From the NCBI RefSeq assembly GCF_900177345.1, contig NZ_FWZT01000002.1, positions 372,001 to 436,000 of the forward strand: a DNA stretch of 64,000 nt, read 5' to 3'. Position 1 is the stretch's first letter. Each line of letters starts with the position of its first letter. Below, piece by piece: positions 62,515 through 64,000 of this stretch. Below the pieces are notes generated by a model that made no database searches, was not told where the DNA came from, and was given only the letters and a program-made list of their open reading frames with translations. Origin of the DNA: Pseudobacteriovorax antillogorgiicola (GTDB lineage Bacteria; Bdellovibrionota_B; Oligoflexia; Oligoflexales; Oligoflexaceae). The position numbers and the translations under genes were made by a program.

Positions 62515-64000
62515 ACCTCTGCTGGTGAGCCAGATCCTGCTGGCTCATTCTTGATCCCAAGTTTAGTGCCGCCAAAGGCTTGTAGCAGGTCCACCACGTT
62601 CTTAAATTCTCTGTCCGTGGTAATCTTTGGTTGCATCACGCCGCGGAACAGCCGATTGATCGGTGTTATAATATTCTGAATGTTGCGGGCTACAATTCTA
62701 GTGATGGATACTGCCTTTAAGTACTCCTGGATGGAGATAAACGAGTTGCTCGACTCCTGGACAATAATTCCGTCGACCATCCCGGTGTCTTCGTGCAGAC
62801 TTGTAAACGCAAGGAGGCGTTGCAAGAATGGCTGCCAGAAGGCTGTGTCAGTGCCGTTGTAAGGAGCTGCCAGTTCTAGTTTGGCAACCGTTCGGATATT
62901 GTTGCTGTGAAATATTCGGTGAAGGTTGATGATCTCACTAGTCGTCAACGACGCTTCGGTTTCTAACTCTGAGCTTGAAACGACGCTTATTCCCGCGTCA
63001 CGCATCATCGGTGCAAAGTCTTCCAATTTAATCTTTAATGCTTGGCAAAAGGCCCATATTCCTCGAAAGCCAACCAGTTGTACTTGTCCTTCGCGACCTT
63101 TCAGAAAAGCCTTTAAGGATTCTAGGCCAAATGGTGAAACTGAATTTTGATCATCCATACAGCCGAAACAAATAGCAATATTGCGGTTTGTAGGAATGGC
63201 AATGGATTCTTTACCACTCAGGATTGTGTCAATACTTAGGGCGTGGAAGTCGGTAAATTCGATGTCATGGGAAGCCTGATCGACACTGACCCCCATCGCG
63301 GGGAGTGGGCTGTGGGTGATCACTTCGTTGAGGTGGTCTAAGTCGTGATTGCTACTATTTTTGAGGCGATAAAGCTTCATCGAGTTAAAGCTCTGCGCTT
63401 CTTGTTCATTTAATGCATGTTCCACAAAGTCAACAGGGATTCGGTGGGATTTTTTGATGATCGTGTCAAAGTTTTGTCGATTGAGTTGATTGTTCTCACT
63501 TAGTTCACAGGCCACGAGGTTGATGCCAAACCCAAGCTTTGCTTGAGATGAGATCGTATTTTTTGAATTGAGTACAATTTTAAAGTCGTGAATGTTCTGT
63601 ATTAGTAAACGCGCGAGTGAAATTAAGCGTAATTGCATTCTGAGGCGGCCACGATCGGGAAAGCTTATATAACTAAAGCCGCGATACTGATCCTGCAATT
63701 GGTCAATCCGATGGAATATGGCGCAAAGCGTATCATAGTCCAAATCCGGTGTGGGATAGAGACAAACTTCGGAACGTAGTCCGATACTATGAGCTAGTTC
63801 GTGAACTTCGAACCACATGGACGCCGCATTCGCAGATTTACTAACGCAATTGATAAAATCATTGCCTCCTAAATAGTCGAGACCAGCCTGTTTGTAAGAC
63901 TCTAGAAGTTCTTTGACGTTTCGATTCTCTGCCATAGCGTACTTGACAACATCTGATGCATTTAAACCCAAAGTCATGATCTTAGGGGACTTTGACTTTA
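62490..64000 (-). CDS. Two-unit MqnE/MqnC-like protein (5' end beyond the window)
   Basis: The frame is open from the right edge and reaches the stop at 62490; an internal ATG at 63977 gives 495 residues. Residues 15-130 resemble the middle and C-terminal part of the futalosine-pathway radical-SAM enzymes MqnE/MqnC: LLESYKQAGLDYLGG, MWFEVHELAHSIGLRSEV and RIDQLQDQYRGFSYISF, then LISLARLLIQNI and KLGFGINLVACE. A second similar unit starts near residue 300: MMRDAGISVVSSSELETEASL, FHSNNIRTVAKLEL, and RIVARNIQNI. No CxxxCxxC cluster motif is visible; the first unit's could lie off the edge. Function uncertain; weak family call. Confidence 0.45.
   Translation of the reverse strand, partial: KSKSPKIMTLGLNASDVVKYAMAENRNVKELLESYKQAGLDYLGGNDFINCVSKSANAASMWFEVHELAHSIGLRSEVCLYPTPDLDYDTLCAIFHRIDQLQDQYRGFSYISFPDRGRLRMQLRLISLARLLIQNIHDFKIVLNSKNTISSQAKLGFGINLVACELSENNQLNRQNFDTIIKKSHRIPVDFVEHALNEQEAQSFNSMKLYRLKNSSNHDLDHLNEVITHSPLPAMGVSVDQASHDIEFTDFHALSIDTILSGKESIAIPTNRNIAICFGCMDDQNSVSPFGLESLKAFLKGREGQVQLVGFRGIWAFCQALKIKLEDFAPMMRDAGISVVSSSELETEASLTTSEIINLHRIFHSNNIRTVAKLELAAPYNGTDTAFWQPFLQRLLAFTSLHEDTGMVDGIIVQESSNSFISIQEYLKAVSITRIVARNIQNIITPINRLFRGVMQPKITTDREFKNVVDLLQAFGGTKLGIKNEPAGSGSPAEVYESISSS

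Overview
The window looks like chromosomal DNA of a Gram-negative, heterotrophic bacterium. It encodes porin-like and other beta-barrel outer-membrane proteins, many lipobox-bearing lipoproteins, a Ccm-type (System I) cytochrome c maturation fragment, HD-GYP cyclic-di-GMP proteins, and a DUF1592/DUF1552 secreted-protein pair of a type common in Myxococcota, Planctomycetes and Bdellovibrionota. Moderate GC and the gene mix fit the Oligoflexia/Bdellovibrionota best, but this is an inference from gene content; no rRNA is present to confirm it. I found no tRNA, rRNA, CRISPR array, transposase or phage module.

Layout. 1-2.5 kb: speA (cut by the left edge) divergent from rsmD-coaD and a STAS/zinc-ribbon protein. 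2.6-8.6 kb: a FecR/TPR/barrel protein, a protein with an ImmA-like fold whose HExxH motif is degenerate, and a large protein joining a siroheme/[4Fe-4S]-like domain to a roughly 500-residue acidic tail. 8.7-16.2 kb, minus strand: a winged-helix-like protein, a three-gene envelope operon (tandem-repeat lipoprotein, zinc metalloprotease, barrel) and a porin. 16.3-22.5 kb, minus strand: a DEDDh exonuclease, then a biotin-dependent acyl-CoA carboxylase (beta and alpha subunits) flanking an AtuA-type gene, as in leucine or acyclic-terpene catabolism. 22.7-31.9 kb: an orphan solute-binding protein, panP, a Cys-rich NlpC/P60 protein, efp, a large low-complexity protein, an ICMT-like methyltransferase and a short RdgC. 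32-40 kb: a response regulator, nadC, a birA-coaX fusion, a DOMON-like protein, thiI, a 54-residue small gene and mtaB. 40-44 kb: ccmF-ccmH and three small membrane proteins. 44-55.7 kb: an AT-richer, lipoprotein-rich accessory stretch that includes the DUF1592/DUF1552 pair. 55.7-64 kb: SRAP, tldD-like, yigZ, rpsU, aat, a GAF/HD-GYP protein, an exonuclease, and a two-unit protein resembling MqnE/MqnC that runs off the right edge.

How genes connect. Coenzyme A supply recurs: PanP makes beta-alanine, CoaX phosphorylates pantothenate and CoaD makes dephospho-CoA. The biotin ligase half of BirA-CoaX has an evident client in the biotinyl domain of the carboxylase alpha subunit. The CcmF/CcmH genes and a separate CcmI-tail-like protein would serve cytochromes c, and the DUF1592 lipoprotein carries one CxxCH motif.

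The observations most worth following are a 129-bp intergenic element present twice (24.2 and 51.0 kb) with inverted ends, the acidic-tailed siroheme-like protein, the NlpC/P60 protein with two CxxCxxC motifs, the HD-GYP domain with an insert of about 110 residues, and the two-unit MqnE/MqnC-like protein.
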